Under the pieces are notes generated by a model, which ran no database searches, was not told where the DNA came from, and saw only the letters and a list, made by a program, of their open reading frames with translations. Positions 28,147 through 37,333 of a stretch of DNA of 64,000 nucleotides are shown here, piece after piece; position 1 is the first letter of the stretch; each line of letters starts with the position of its first letter. The translations under genes were made by a program, and so were the position numbers. This stretch comes from Pseudomonas bubulae (GTDB lineage: Bacteria > Pseudomonadota > Gammaproteobacteria > Pseudomonadales > Pseudomonadaceae): assembly GCF_037023725.1 (NCBI RefSeq), contig NZ_CP146078.1, positions 1 through 64,000 on the forward strand. Direction: 5' to 3'.

Positions 28147-29227
28147 TCGCACTGGTGGGCCGCGTGCAGCACAACAGGATGTCACCGTTTTGCGGAGCGT
28201 CCAGCGGGTCGTCGAAGTACTCGACCGTACCTTCGCGCAAGCTCACCTGGCAGGTATTGCACAGGCCCGCCCGGCAATTGAACGCCGGAGTCAGGCCCGC
28301 CTGTTCGGCCAATTCGAGCAATGAATGGCAGTTTTCATCCCAGGCTACGCGGGTGCCGGACGGCATGAAGCAGACACTTACGGCACCGTCCTTTGCCACA
28401 GGTTCGCTCAGCGTCGGCTCAGGTGGCGGCGCTGGACTGACGTCGTCTTCCTCAAGCACCGTCGCCGGGCCAAAAAACTCGTAATGAATTCGTTCGCGGG
28501 CCACCCCAAGGCTGCGCAACAGCCGCCAGTTGGCCTGCATGAAAAGTCTGGGGCCGCACAGGTAGATATCATAGTCGTCCAACGGCAGCAGGCTTTGCAG
28601 GGTTTGGCGACTGATCAGGCCCTGGCTGTGAAAGCGGTCACGATCCGCCTCGCTCGGATTGCGATAACAGAAGTGCACTTCAATGCCCGGGCGCCGGTCG
28701 GCCAGGGCCAGCACTTCATCGCGAAACCCATGCACCGCGCCGTTTTCGCAGGCGTGCAGAAAGTGCACCGGGCGCATCGACTGGCCGCTCAGGCGATGCA
28801 GCATGCTCAGCATGGGCGTCAAACCGACGCCGCCGCTGAACAGCACCACCGGCCTTGGACTTTGCTCGTCCAGCACAAAGGTGCCTGATGGGCCTGCGAT
28901 GTCGAGTACGTCGCCAACCCGCACGCCGTCGTGCAGGTGGTTGGAACCTTGTCCGGCCGGCAGGTCTTGGCGATCGAACGGGGCGGGTTCACGCTTGACC
29001 GAAATTCGTACCTGGAGCGGGTTGTCCGTGAGGGCACTGACGCTGTAGTTACGCAGCACTCGAGTGCCGTCGCCCAACACCAGCCGCACCGTGAGGAACT
29101 GCCCCGGACGAAAGTCCATGGGTGCAGGACCGTCCTGCGGCGCGAGGACGAAGGAAGTAATGACCGCGCTTTCCGGCGTTTTCTCGATCACCCGCCAAGC
29201 CTTGAAACCTTGGGGTTGGCTGCTCAT
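28124..29227 (-). CDS. Reductase component of a Rieske oxygenase (flavin plus 2Fe-2S)
   Basis: Predicted 367-residue electron-transfer protein: flavin-binding domain (VLRNYSVSALTDNP), NAD-binding domain (FSGGVGLTPMLSMLHR, YDIYLCGP) and a C-terminal plant-type 2Fe-2S ferredoxin domain (FNCRAGLCNTCQVSL, last ligand in ILLCCTRP). It passes electrons from NADH to the oxygenase encoded immediately upstream (one base apart). It is the last gene of a leftward catabolic operon. The start at 29227 follows the oxygenase stop directly. Confidence 0.92.
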   Translation of the reverse strand: MSSQPQGFKAWRVIEKTPESAVITSFVLAPQDGPAPMDFRPGQFLTVRLVLGDGTRVLRNYSVSALTDNPLQVRISVKREPAPFDRQDLPAGQGSNHLHDGVRVGDVLDIAGPSGTFVLDEQSPRPVVLFSGGVGLTPMLSMLHRLSGQSMRPVHFLHACENGAVHGFRDEVLALADRRPGIEVHFCYRNPSEADRDRFHSQGLISRQTLQSLLPLDDYDIYLCGPRLFMQANWRLLRSLGVARERIHYEFFGPATVLEEDDVSPAPPPEPTLSEPVAKDGAVSVCFMPSGTRVAWDENCHSLLELAEQAGLTPAFNCRAGLCNTCQVSLREGTVEYFDDPLDAPQNGDILLCCTRPTSAITVQLRQ

Positions 29228-29228
29228 C

Positions 29229-30296
29229 TCAAACCCCCGCTGTTTGCGGTCTGGCCTGTACCAGCGGGATCAAGTCCGCAGGTTGTTCCTGGGCAATCAA
29301 TTTGGCCAGGTTACGCCGGAAACGCAGGGGTCCCGAGTCGGAGGCCAGGTCGATATTGGGGCTGCACTTGTTGGCCATGCCTTGATGGACGGCGGCGAGC
29401 ACCACGCGGTCTTCGGCGAAAGCGTGACGTACGTCCTCATCGAACTGGCGCGAGACTTCCTCGTTGCCCTGGTCGAAGTTGCGCACCTGGAACCAGTAGT
29501 AGCGGGTGGTGGATTCATCGATGGGGGTCATGAAGTTGTAGGAGTTCATCAAGAACACCTGTTCGTGCACCGGCCCGGCATCCGATCCGGTGCCGGCCGG
29601 GGTGAAGATGGCCTTGATGATGGCCTGGGCCGGGTAGTGCACTTCGTAATGCTGCTTGCGGTCACAGTTGCCGCTGAACTTGACGAACTTGGCGTAGAAC
29701 GGCGCCACTTCGATGTCGCGCATCCACCGCGACACGATCACGCCGACGTCTGTCACCGTAGTTTGCAGCGGCTCCTGGGCGCATGCGGCGCTGCCAAAGG
29801 AGGACTGGTGAACCCAGGCCACGTGGGAGGGGTCGAGCAGGTTGTCGGTCATGTACAGGTAGTTGCAGGGGATGACCATGCTGTCGCCACGATTCAGGCC
29901 CCAGGCCGGATCGCCCCATTCGGGCACGTGGCAAATCTTGCTGGCGTCGGCCAGCTCGGCATCGCCCATCCAGATCCAGATCAGGCCGTAGCGCACGGCC
30001 AGCGGATAACTGCGCACCTTGGCGCCTTGGGGAACGTGCTTACTGCCGGGGGCGCGCACGCAACTGCCCGAGCAGTCGAAGGTTAGGCCGTGGTAACCGC
30101 ATTCGATGTCGTCACCTTGGCGCCGCCCTAAGGACAACGGCAGTTTGCGATGCGGGCAGGCATCTTCTAGGGCGACCGGGGTGCCATCGCCTTTGCGGTA
30201 AAGCACTACCGCCTCATTCAGCAGCTTGACCGCAAACAGTTGCTCACCGAGTTCGGTTTCACTGGCGGCGACATACCAGGCGTTGCGCATAAACAT
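29229..30296 (-). CDS. VanA-type Rieske oxygenase, catalytic component
   Basis: Predicted 355-residue mononuclear-iron oxygenase. The Rieske 2Fe-2S ligands are in DACPHRKLPLS and ECGYHGLTF; the catalytic iron site is in NLLDPSHVAWVH. N-terminal FMRNAWYVAASETELGE is characteristic of the VanA/PobA O- and N-demethylase branch. It inserts one oxygen atom into the substrate, commonly ending in demethylation or hydroxylation. The substrate is unknown; the amino-acid-type importer and DUF2817 hydrolase suggest a small charged or amide-linked compound. It is separated from the rest of the operon by 187 bases that include a REP-like element. Confidence 0.92.
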   Translation of the reverse strand: MFMRNAWYVAASETELGEQLFAVKLLNEAVVLYRKGDGTPVALEDACPHRKLPLSLGRRQGDDIECGYHGLTFDCSGSCVRAPGSKHVPQGAKVRSYPLAVRYGLIWIWMGDAELADASKICHVPEWGDPAWGLNRGDSMVIPCNYLYMTDNLLDPSHVAWVHQSSFGSAACAQEPLQTTVTDVGVIVSRWMRDIEVAPFYAKFVKFSGNCDRKQHYEVHYPAQAIIKAIFTPAGTGSDAGPVHEQVFLMNSYNFMTPIDESTTRYYWFQVRNFDQGNEEVSRQFDEDVRHAFAEDRVVLAAVHQGMANKCSPNIDLASDSGPLRFRRNLAKLIAQEQPADLIPLVQARPQTAGV

Positions 30297-30436
30297 GGGG
30301 TCTCTCCTTATTATTCTTCGGATCGTGGCTAACGACGTATCCAGAATACGAGAGGCCAGTTGAGTAAGAATAGATGGATAAAACTGATATTTGGTTTAGG
30401 TTCTCTTAAGTGTTTATCGCGTCCCCACGAACATCT

Positions 30437-30470
30437 CCTGTGGGAGCTAGCTTGCTCGCTCCCACACTGG
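30437..30470. repeat. Pseudomonas REP-like palindrome
   Basis: Contains TGTGGGAGC...GCTCCCACA around AGCTTGCTC, the form common as dispersed intergenic repeats in P. fluorescens-group chromosomes. It lies between the oxygenase and DUF2817 genes and suggests the module came from a Pseudomonas chromosome. Confidence 0.75.
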
Positions 30471-30482
30471 GTGCTGTGCGTT

Positions 30483-31595
30483 TTACAGACCGCCGCGCGT
30501 GCCTATCGCGGACAACGCCCGTTCCCAGATCTGCCGCGTTCGCACCCACACCAACTCTTGCCAGTCGCTGTCCGCGGGGAAGAATTGTTCAAGCAGTTGC
30601 AACTTGATCTGCCGTGCTTCGGGGCCGGTTGGGTCGCCGTGTAGGTGCAGCCACTGATCGTCGCGCAGCACCGCATGGATTTGTTGACCAGGGTAGGTGC
30701 CGCACTCGATCACGAACGGCATCAGTTGCACATGAGGCAAGGCGTTGATGATGGCCTGGGAGGTGTAACCGGTGGCAGTGGCAGCAACGCCGGTGTCACT
30801 CTGGCTGTTGGCGCTGGTCATCAGGGTGAACAGCCAGGGCCCGAACAACACCTGGGCCTGGGGCAGTGCCGGGTACGAGGCCTGGGCAATGGTCATCAAC
30901 ATCGGATGGCCATAATCGCCCGCGCCGGTGTGCAGGTCGAAGCACATCGCGACCTCGGCGTGTGCCAGGTGTTCGCCGAGGATCCGGTGCAGGGTCTGGT
31001 TCGACCAACTTGAGCTGTTACCGCCGTAGAACAGGCCATCGGGATGGCGATACTGACCGGCCTCGACAATCGACATCACCGCCGACCAGCCCTCGCGGCT
31101 GATCCGTTCATTGAGCTGGGCATCGGCGCGCTCACGTTCGGGGCCACGCAGTTGGGTACAGGTGTAGATCGGGTGCAGAGTTTCATAAGCCGCGTTGTCG
31201 GGTGGTGTCTTAGTGAAGTCCAGGTAGTTGCGGTTGAGGTCGATGTTGTCCTCGTTGACCCGACGCATCCAGGCCGTGCCCCACGGGTTGATCAAGTGGA
31301 TCATCAGTACCGCGACGTCGTCGGGCAGGCTGCGCTCGCTGAAGGTTTGCAGCCATTGGCGCTGGCAATCCGAGCCGTAATAACCTTCCACGCCGTGGGT
31401 GCCGCTCAAGGCCACCAACACCCGTTTGGCCTGGGGGTTGCCGAGCAGGGCCACATCTGTGCCCAGGGCCTCGGCGAACGGGCCGCGCAATGGGTGCGGG
31501 TAATGGCTAAGACGGGCGCCGACGGCCTCGGCGGCGGCGAGGAATTGTTCACGCTGCTGGGTAAAGCTGCGGTGTGATGGAAAACCGTTACTCAT
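30483..31595 (-). CDS. DUF2817 zinc-carboxypeptidase-like hydrolase
   Basis: Predicted 370-residue member of the M14/AstE-like DUF2817 family. Putative metal ligands appear in SGTHGVEGYYG and CFDLHTGAG; NEDNIDLNRNY and IECGTYPGQQ are other conserved segments. It probably hydrolyses an amide or peptide-type bond. Start ATG at 31595 preceded by GGAG. It lies between the importer and oxygenase genes on the same strand, suggesting that an imported conjugate is cleaved and one product is then oxygenated. Assignment of the substrate is not possible. Confidence 0.88.
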   Translation of the reverse strand: MSNGFPSHRSFTQQREQFLAAAEAVGARLSHYPHPLRGPFAEALGTDVALLGNPQAKRVLVALSGTHGVEGYYGSDCQRQWLQTFSERSLPDDVAVLMIHLINPWGTAWMRRVNEDNIDLNRNYLDFTKTPPDNAAYETLHPIYTCTQLRGPERERADAQLNERISREGWSAVMSIVEAGQYRHPDGLFYGGNSSSWSNQTLHRILGEHLAHAEVAMCFDLHTGAGDYGHPMLMTIAQASYPALPQAQVLFGPWLFTLMTSANSQSDTGVAATATGYTSQAIINALPHVQLMPFVIECGTYPGQQIHAVLRDDQWLHLHGDPTGPEARQIKLQLLEQFFPADSDWQELVWVRTRQIWERALSAIGTRGGL

Positions 31596-31618
31596 GGTTG
31601 TCTCCTGTCGAAATGGGG

Positions 31619-32386
31619 TTACTTCAGGCGGCCGGAGAGGAACTGGGTCAAGCGCTCGCTTTGCGGACTGACCAGCACTTCACCCGGCGGACCTTGCTCT
31701 TCAACCCGGCCTTGGTGCAGGAACATCACATGGTTGGAGACGTTGCGCGCAAACCCCATCTCGTGGGTGACCACGACCATGGTGCGACCTTCCTCGGCCA
31801 GGGCCTGCATCACTTTCAGCACCTCGCCCACCAGTTCCGGATCCAGCGCGGAAGTGGGTTCGTCGAACAACATCACTTCCGGTTCCATGGCCAAGGCACG
31901 GGCAATGGCGACCCTTTGCTGCTGGCCGCCGGACAGGTGGGACGGGTATTTTTTCTCAACGCTCGGGTCCAGACCGACTTTATGCAGGTACTGCCGCGCG
32001 CGTGCCTCTGCGTCCTTGCGCTTGACGCCCAGCACATGCACCGGTGCTTCGATGATGTTCTCCAGCACGGTCATGTGCTGCCACAGGTTGAAGTGCTGGA
32101 ACACCATCGCCAGTTTGGTGCGCACTTTTTGCAGCTGACGCGGGTCGGCCACCCGCAGCGCGCCGTTGAGATCCTGTTTGGTGCGGATTTGCTCGTTGTT
32201 TACCGTGATGGTTCCGGCGCACGGCTGTTCCAGGAAGTTGATGCAACGCAGGAAGGTGCTTTTGCCCGAGCCGCTGGAGCCAATGATGCTGATTACGTCG
32301 CCAGCTTTGGCCTTGAGCGATACGCCCTTGAGTACTTCGTGGTCGCCGTATTTCTTGTGCAGCTCATCTACGCTTAGCTTATACAT
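31619..32386 (-). CDS. ABC transporter ATP-binding protein, polar amino acid/opine type
   Basis: Predicted 255-residue ATPase of the HisP/OccP class. Walker [11 protein letters not shown]-loop VFQHFNLW, signature LSGGQQQR and Walker [10 protein letters not shown] are intact, and [20 protein letters not shown] is typical of this class. The ATG at 32386 has GGAG upstream; a longer start at 32413 is unlikely. It follows two permease genes and powers uptake of the ligand bound by the protein encoded at 33930-34700. Confidence 0.93.
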   Translation of the reverse strand: MYKLSVDELHKKYGDHEVLKGVSLKAKAGDVISIIGSSGSGKSTFLRCINFLEQPCAGTITVNNEQIRTKQDLNGALRVADPRQLQKVRTKLAMVFQHFNLWQHMTVLENIIEAPVHVLGVKRKDAEARARQYLHKVGLDPSVEKKYPSHLSGGQQQRVAIARALAMEPEVMLFDEPTSALDPELVGEVLKVMQALAEEGRTMVVVTHEMGFARNVSNHVMFLHQGRVEEQGPPGEVLVSPQSERLTQFLSGRLK

Positions 32387-32413
32387 GTTCGATGTCTCCA
32401 AAAGGACGGTCAC

Positions 32414-33127
32414 TCAATGCGCCTGCGGTTGCAAGAAGGCCAGCCAGCGCACTTCGCAGCGACGAAACAGCCAGACCAGGGTAAACACCATCAGCGCGTA
32501 CAGCACCGCCGCCAGGCCGAAGGCTTCGAACGAGGAGTAGGTCGCAGAGTTGACGTCGCGAGCGACCTTCAATAGATCGGGCACGGTGGCGGTGAAGGCG
32601 AGAGTGGTGGAGTGCAGCATCAGGATCACTTCGTTGCTGTAGTACGGCAGCGAACGGCGCAATGCCGAGGGCAGGATGATTCGCCGGTACAGGGTGAAGG
32701 TGGACATGCCATAGGCGCGGCCTGCTTCGATCTCGCCATAGGGCGTGGCGCGGATGGCGCCGGCGAAAATCTCCGTGGTGTAGGCGCACGTGTTGAGGGC
32801 AAAGGCCAGCAGGGTGCAGTTCATGCCCTCGCGAAAAAACGCATCGAGGGTCGGTTGGTCGCGCACCACTTGCAAGCTGTAGATCCCGGTGTAGAGGATT
32901 AGCAGTTGGATATACAACGGCGTGCCGCGAAACACGTAGGTGTAGAACCATACGGGCATGCGCAGCAGCGGATTGGACGAGACTCGTGCCACGGCCAGCG
33001 GCACGGCCAGGGTGCCGCCGATGGCGATGGAAGCGACTAGCAGCCAGAGGGTCATGGCCACGCCTGAGAGTTGGTAGCCGTCAAACCAAAGGTAGGCTTT
33101 CCAGTACTCCTGGACGATATCGATCAT
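32414..33127 (-). CDS. ABC transporter permease, HisM/OccM type
   Basis: Predicted 237-residue inner-membrane protein with about five transmembrane segments and the permease EAA loop (AIRATPYGEIEAGRAYGMS). Overlaps the upstream permease gene by four bases, so the two are translationally coupled and form the heterodimeric channel. Length and N-terminal pattern fit the polar-amino-acid family. Confidence 0.92.
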   Translation of the reverse strand: MIDIVQEYWKAYLWFDGYQLSGVAMTLWLLVASIAIGGTLAVPLAVARVSSNPLLRMPVWFYTYVFRGTPLYIQLLILYTGIYSLQVVRDQPTLDAFFREGMNCTLLAFALNTCAYTTEIFAGAIRATPYGEIEAGRAYGMSTFTLYRRIILPSALRRSLPYYSNEVILMLHSTTLAFTATVPDLLKVARDVNSATYSSFEAFGLAAVLYALMVFTLVWLFRRCEVRWLAFLQPQAH

Positions 33128-33813
33128 AGCTGCGCACCTCTGACGCCCACCGAGTAGCGGCGTTCAAGCCACATCAGCACGCCGTTGGAAACGGTGGTCA
33201 GGGCCAGGTAGATCAGGCCGCCGACCACGCTGAAGAAAAACAGGTCCATGGAGTTCTTGCCCGCGTCCTGGGTGACTTTGACGATATCGATCAAACCAAT
33301 GATCGACACCAGCGCCGTGGCCTTGATCAACACCTGCCAGTTGTTGCCGATTCCCGGTAGGGCGAAGCGCATCATTTGTGGAAACAGCACCCGCACAAAC
33401 ACCTGCCGACGATTCATGCCGTAGGCCACGGCAGCTTCCAACTGGCCGGCTGGCACGGACTGAAAAGCGCCGCGGAAGGTCTCGGTGAAATAGGCACCGT
33501 AGATGAAACCCAGGGTCAGCACCCCGGCCGCGAAGGGGTTGATGTCAATCTGTTCGGTGTCCAGCCATTCAGTCAGGTTGTTCAGCCAGATCTGCAGGCT
33601 GAAGAACAGCAACAACATGATCACCAGGTCCGGCACGCTGCGAATCAGCGTGGTGTAGCCGGCGGCCAGGTGACGCAGCAGCGGTTGTTTCGATAGTTTG
33701 GCTGATGCGCCGATCAGGCCCAGCGTGACGGCCAGTACCATGGACATCAGTGCCAGCTGGATGGTCGCCAACGTACCTTCGAGAATGAGCGAACCATAGC
33801 CCTGTAAAAGCAT
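33124..33813 (-). CDS. ABC transporter permease, HisQ/OccQ type
   Basis: Predicted 229-residue membrane permease with the EAA loop FQSVPAGQLEAAVAYGM and RSVPDLVIMLLLFF. The ATG at 33813 (MLLQGYGSLI) has GGAG upstream and gives the usual length; a longer frame to 33876 adds an unlikely proline-rich leader. Partner of the permease that overlaps its 3' end. Confidence 0.92.
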   Translation of the reverse strand: MLLQGYGSLILEGTLATIQLALMSMVLAVTLGLIGASAKLSKQPLLRHLAAGYTTLIRSVPDLVIMLLLFFSLQIWLNNLTEWLDTEQIDINPFAAGVLTLGFIYGAYFTETFRGAFQSVPAGQLEAAVAYGMNRRQVFVRVLFPQMMRFALPGIGNNWQVLIKATALVSIIGLIDIVKVTQDAGKNSMDLFFFSVVGGLIYLALTTVSNGVLMWLERRYSVGVRGAQL

Positions 33814-33929
33814 GTTCTGTCTCTCCGTTGGCAAGGGCGGCCCGGGGGCCGGCCCTTGCGCGAAATGGATGGGCAAGGCGCCGGATCACCAAGCCGCGAG
33901 CGTTCCGGCACCGGTCAAGCGCAGGGCTT

Positions 33930-34700
33930 TTAGTTGTAGATGTCGAAGGTGAAGTACTTCTTCTGGATGGTGTCGTAGGTGCCGTTCTTGTGCATTTCGG
34001 CCAGTGCCCGGTTGATGGCTTCCATCAGCTGCGGCTCGTTCTTGCGCAGGCCGATGGCAATGCCTTCGCCCAGCAGTTCCTGGTTGTACACAGCGTCGCC
34101 GGCGAAGGCGAAACCGGTGTTCTTAGGCGTTTGCAAAAAACCCAGTTCGGCCACGGCGGCATCGGTCAGGCTGGCGTCGATACGGCCGCTGACCAGGTCC
34201 GGATACAGCAAGTCCTGATTGGGGTAGGTGACCATGATCACCCCTTTAGGCGCCCAGATTTTTTTGACGTACGTCTCTTGGGTAGTGCCTTGGGCTACGC
34301 CGACGCGCTTGCCTTTCAGGGATTCTGGCGTAGGCAGCAGACCGCTGTCCTTTTTCGCGATCAAACGGTTGGGGGAGTTATAGAGACGGTCGGAGAAGTC
34401 CACGTTTTTTTTGCGCTGGTCGTTGATGGTCATTGCCGACAACACGGCATCGAACTTTTTCGCCCGCAGCGCCGGGATGATGCTGTCGAATGCGTTTTCC
34501 ACCCACACGCACTTGACCTTCAGCTCGGCGCAAATGGCGTTGCCCAGGTCGATGTCAAAGCCCACCAGTTGACCGTCGGGGTTTTTCGATTCGAACGGAG
34601 CGAAGGTCGGATCGACGCCAAAGCGAATGACGCTTAAATCCTTGGCCAGGACGCCGGTGGAAGCCAATGCAAAGACGGTGGCGAGGACAAATTTTTTCAT
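33930..34700 (-). CDS. Periplasmic substrate-binding protein, polar amino acid type
   Basis: Predicted 256-residue protein with a signal peptide (MKKFVLATVFALASTGVLA, cleavage before KDLSV) and the bacterial solute-binding family 3 fold: IRFGVDPTFAPFESKNPDG, GFDIDLGNAICAEL, VLSAMTINDQRKKNVDFSD. It presents the ligand to the permeases. First gene of the leftward operon, probably under control of the divergent LysR protein. The close similarity to lysine/arginine/ornithine or opine binders suggests a cationic amino-acid-like ligand, without proof. Confidence 0.92.
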   Translation of the reverse strand: MKKFVLATVFALASTGVLAKDLSVIRFGVDPTFAPFESKNPDGQLVGFDIDLGNAICAELKVKCVWVENAFDSIIPALRAKKFDAVLSAMTINDQRKKNVDFSDRLYNSPNRLIAKKDSGLLPTPESLKGKRVGVAQGTTQETYVKKIWAPKGVIMVTYPNQDLLYPDLVSGRIDASLTDAAVAELGFLQTPKNTGFAFAGDAVYNQELLGEGIAIGLRKNEPQLMEAINRALAEMHKNGTYDTIQKKYFTFDIYN

Positions 34701-35080
34701 TGTTGTTTTTCCTTTCTCTGACGGATCGAACGCTAACGATGTATTACAGAAAAATCTTTATATGATAGTACCTGTATATACATAAATGCAAAATGCAGGC
34801 CAATTCACGGAAAATTCCTGCAAGGTGCTGTTTTTCGCGGTGCTGATAAGCCCGGGGTGGCTGAGTCGCCGGGCCACTATGGTTTTTTGTTACGCATGGT
34901 TACATCAGAGGCTGCACCGTATCGGGTCTTGCGCAACAACATGGGGCGTCTCCTGACCGGGACAGGTAAATACCCGCCAAAGCCAGAATACGAGGCTTTT
35001 CATATAAAAAAAATGTCGAAAACTGTGGCTTGCTATAGCTCAGCTAAAGTATAAAACCGTCGATTGCTATGGAGATGATG
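34701..35080. promoter_or_regulatory. Divergent promoter region between the importer operon and its LysR regulator
   Basis: About 380 bases between divergent genes. AT-rich parts near 34740-34790 and 35005-35060 are promoter-like. LysR family members usually bind a T-N11-A site in such a gap; several candidates exist and none could be chosen with confidence. Confidence 0.5.
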
Positions 35081-36010
35081 ATGAACAGCTTGCCTTCCCT
35101 GCGCGCGCTGCAGGTTTTTGAAGCCGTGGGACGTTTCGGCGGCATTGTCGAGGCCGCCAAGCGTCTGGGTATCTCGGCCGGTGCCGTCAGCCAACAAATG
35201 AAACTGCTGGAAGACACCCTGGGCTTGAGCCTGACCTTGAAGGTCGGCAAGCGTATTCGCCTGACCGCCGCCGGCCAGCGTTATCACGATAGCTGCGCAG
35301 CGGCATTCGAGAGCCTGCGCATCGCCCAGGTCGAGGTCGAGCGGTCGAAAAACGCCAGCAACCTGCGCATCAGCGCTTTGCCGTCATTGCTGTCGGATTG
35401 GTTGGCACCGCACATCTATGCCTGGCAGGACGAGCACCCGGAACTCAATTTGTTTCTCGATGGCAGTCACGCCGAACCTTCGCCAGAGGGCTACGACATC
35501 GATTTTCGCTTCACCTACGGCGACTACGTGGCCACTGAAAACGCCATCGAACTGTTTCGCGATTGCGTGGTGCCGGTGTGCAGCCCTTGGTTGTTGCGGC
35601 CTGATGTGCTGCTCAACAAACCGGCAGACCTGCTGGCATATCCGCTGCTGTCCATCGACTGGCTACCGAAGTTTGCCTCGCCGCCTTCGTGGCGTGACTG
35701 GTTCAAGGCCCAACAGGTGGACTGCGAAAGCATTCGCGATGGCTACCGCGTGTATTCCTTGTCTGCCATGGCAATCCAGGCCGCATTGGCGGGGCAGGGT
35801 GTGGTACTGGCGCAATACTCAATGGTGGCTGATGCGTTGTCAGATGGGCGTTTGATCAGGCCGTTTGCCCGGGCCTTGCCCTTGCCGTCGGCGTATTTTT
35901 TGGTGGGTGCCAAGGGCGCGTTCGACAAGGCCCACTGCCGCGACTTCCACCGTTGGATTGTGGCGCGCGGGCGTGAGCAAATGGTGATCAATCAGCGGTT
36001 GCTGGCGTAG
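35081..36010 (+). CDS. LysR-family regulator, GcvA-like
   Basis: Predicted 309-residue regulator. N-terminal winged helix-turn-helix (LRALQVFEAVGRFGGIVEAA, then AGAVSQQMKLLEDTLG) and a C-terminal periplasmic-binding-like effector domain (LPSLLSDWLAPHIYAW and onward). Four clustered ATGs exist (35069-35081); the last is best placed after GGAG at 35071. Divergent from the importer/oxygenase operon and the obvious candidate for its control, probably sensing the imported compound or a product. Confidence 0.9.
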   Translation: MNSLPSLRALQVFEAVGRFGGIVEAAKRLGISAGAVSQQMKLLEDTLGLSLTLKVGKRIRLTAAGQRYHDSCAAAFESLRIAQVEVERSKNASNLRISALPSLLSDWLAPHIYAWQDEHPELNLFLDGSHAEPSPEGYDIDFRFTYGDYVATENAIELFRDCVVPVCSPWLLRPDVLLNKPADLLAYPLLSIDWLPKFASPPSWRDWFKAQQVDCESIRDGYRVYSLSAMAIQAALAGQGVVLAQYSMVADALSDGRLIRPFARALPLPSAYFLVGAKGAFDKAHCRDFHRWIVARGREQMVINQRLLA

Positions 36011-36016
36011 CCGTCA

Positions 36017-36496
36017 CTAGGCTGCGCTTGAGCTCAGGTTTTCGTCGGACAGTTCGCTGTTGGAGCGCCGGCACAGGTAGTACTGGCGGCCGTCATCCAC
36101 GTGCAGGTCGAACAGCTTTACCAGTTCGCCGCTGGCGACATCGGCGCCACCAACGGCTCGCGCAGCAGCGAGCAACCCAGGCCGGTCAGCGCCAGTTGCC
36201 CGTCTTCGAGCAGCAAGCCATTGAGCGCACTGGCGTGCTTGACCTCGGCGACTTGAAACCATTCGGCCCAGGTGCCGCGTTCTTCGTCGTGCAGCAACGG
36301 CAGTTGGCTCAAGGCCTGGGGCGAGTCGATGGGGGCGTGGCGCTGAAGGAATTCGCGGCTGCAATAGGGCGAGACGGCACCCGAGATCAGCGGCTCGCTG
36401 TGATTGCCCGGCCAGTGGCTGGTTCGCTGGAATAGCTGCGGTGGTTTGCGTAGGTGACGTTGATGTCCAGTTCCGGGTTTTGCGCCAGGAACTCGA
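36017..36496 (-). pseudogene. LysR-family regulator remnant (frameshifted, truncated)
   Basis: Segments in different frames read as the effector domain of a GcvA-type LysR protein: EFLAQNPELDINVTYAN near 36445-36495, then LPLLHDEERGTWAEWF and LTGLGCSLLREPLVAP, then ELVKLFDLHVDDGRQYYLC in another frame near 36040-36120. At least two frameshifts are needed, and the DNA-binding domain is missing at the IS junction (about 36497). Confidence 0.75.
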
Positions 36497-36640
36497 CCTG
36501 TAGTGGTCAACTGATCCCGGACACTGAATTGAGTTTTTCCTCAGCGACCGCAGGCTCTAGCCCTCCGTTGAACTGGTGCGGTCGCCGCCAGTTGTATCGC
36601 TCCATCAGGAACCGGCCGATATCCTGTTGCGCTAGCGCAG
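36497..36640 (-). mobile_element. Remnant of an IS3-family insertion sequence (transposase C-terminus and right end)
   Basis: On the minus strand the frame reads RYNWRRPHQFNGGLEPAV followed by AEEKLNSVSGIS and a stop, the C-terminus of an IS3-family orfB. The terminus TGTAGTGGTCAACTGATCC lies at the left edge. Only about 140 bases remain, between the LysR remnant and the truncated SDR gene. Confidence 0.7.
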
Positions 36641-37281
36641 CGCTTAACGAGCTGCGCGCCGAAGGATTTGAAGTTGAAGGCCGGCCAACTGACCTCACTG
36701 ATGAAAGTCAGGTACGTGAATTCAGCCTATGGGCAGAGTCAGTCTGGGGGCGGGTCGATATTCTGGTGAACAATGCCGGTATGGCCATGCAAGGAAGCCC
36801 GGAGGTTTTCTCGGAATTGGTAACGATGGAACTGCATGACTGGAATCTTTCAATGGCCAGGAATTTAACGACCGCTTTTCTTCTGACTCGGGCCGTTCTG
36901 CCCGGTATGAGGGCGCGAAGTTACGGACGCATTGTCAATATCAGTTCCACCACGGGCACTAGGGGAAGCAATCCGGGAGAAGCCGGTTATAGCGCGGCCA
37001 AGGCCGCGATGGTTGGTATGAGCATGGGACTTGCACTTGAAGTCGCCAAGCAGGGGGTTACCGTCAACAGCGTGGCGCCCGGATGGATCACCACCGGGTC
37101 ATCCACGCCTGTTGAAGCAGAAGCGGGGCGCTTTACCCCGATCGGGAGAACAGGCAGCCCCCGCGAAGTGGCCGCTGCAGTTGCGTTTCTGTCTTCGCCT
37201 GACGCCAGTTACATCACGGGTGAAGTCCTCGTGGTAGATGGCGGGAACTGTTTGATCGAGAACAAGGCCCCTCACGGCTGA
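36636..37281 (+). pseudogene. Short-chain dehydrogenase/reductase, N-terminally truncated
   Basis: About 210 residues of an SDR oxidoreductase: DILVNNAGMAMQG, NISSTTGTRG, the catalytic YSAAKAAMVGMSMGLA (Tyr-x3-Lys) and the C-terminal SYITGEVLVVDGGN. The N-terminal Rossmann glycine motif (TGxxxGIG) is missing, lost at the IS remnant, so cofactor binding is impossible. The upstream part of the open frame (36454-36635) is antisense IS/LysR DNA. Confidence 0.85.
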
Positions 37282-37333
37282 GGCCAAGACGCAGACGGTT
37301 TATTCTCTTTTGGCCGGAAGTAAAACAGAGTGT

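Noticed and set aside
29064..30086. 340-codon plus-strand open frame opposite the Rieske oxygenase
   Set aside because: Antisense of the oxygenase gene; Val/His/Gly-rich composition typical of shadow frames.
34857..35054. 65-codon frame between the importer and LysR genes
   Set aside because: No ribosome site or motifs, and it lies in a promoter region.
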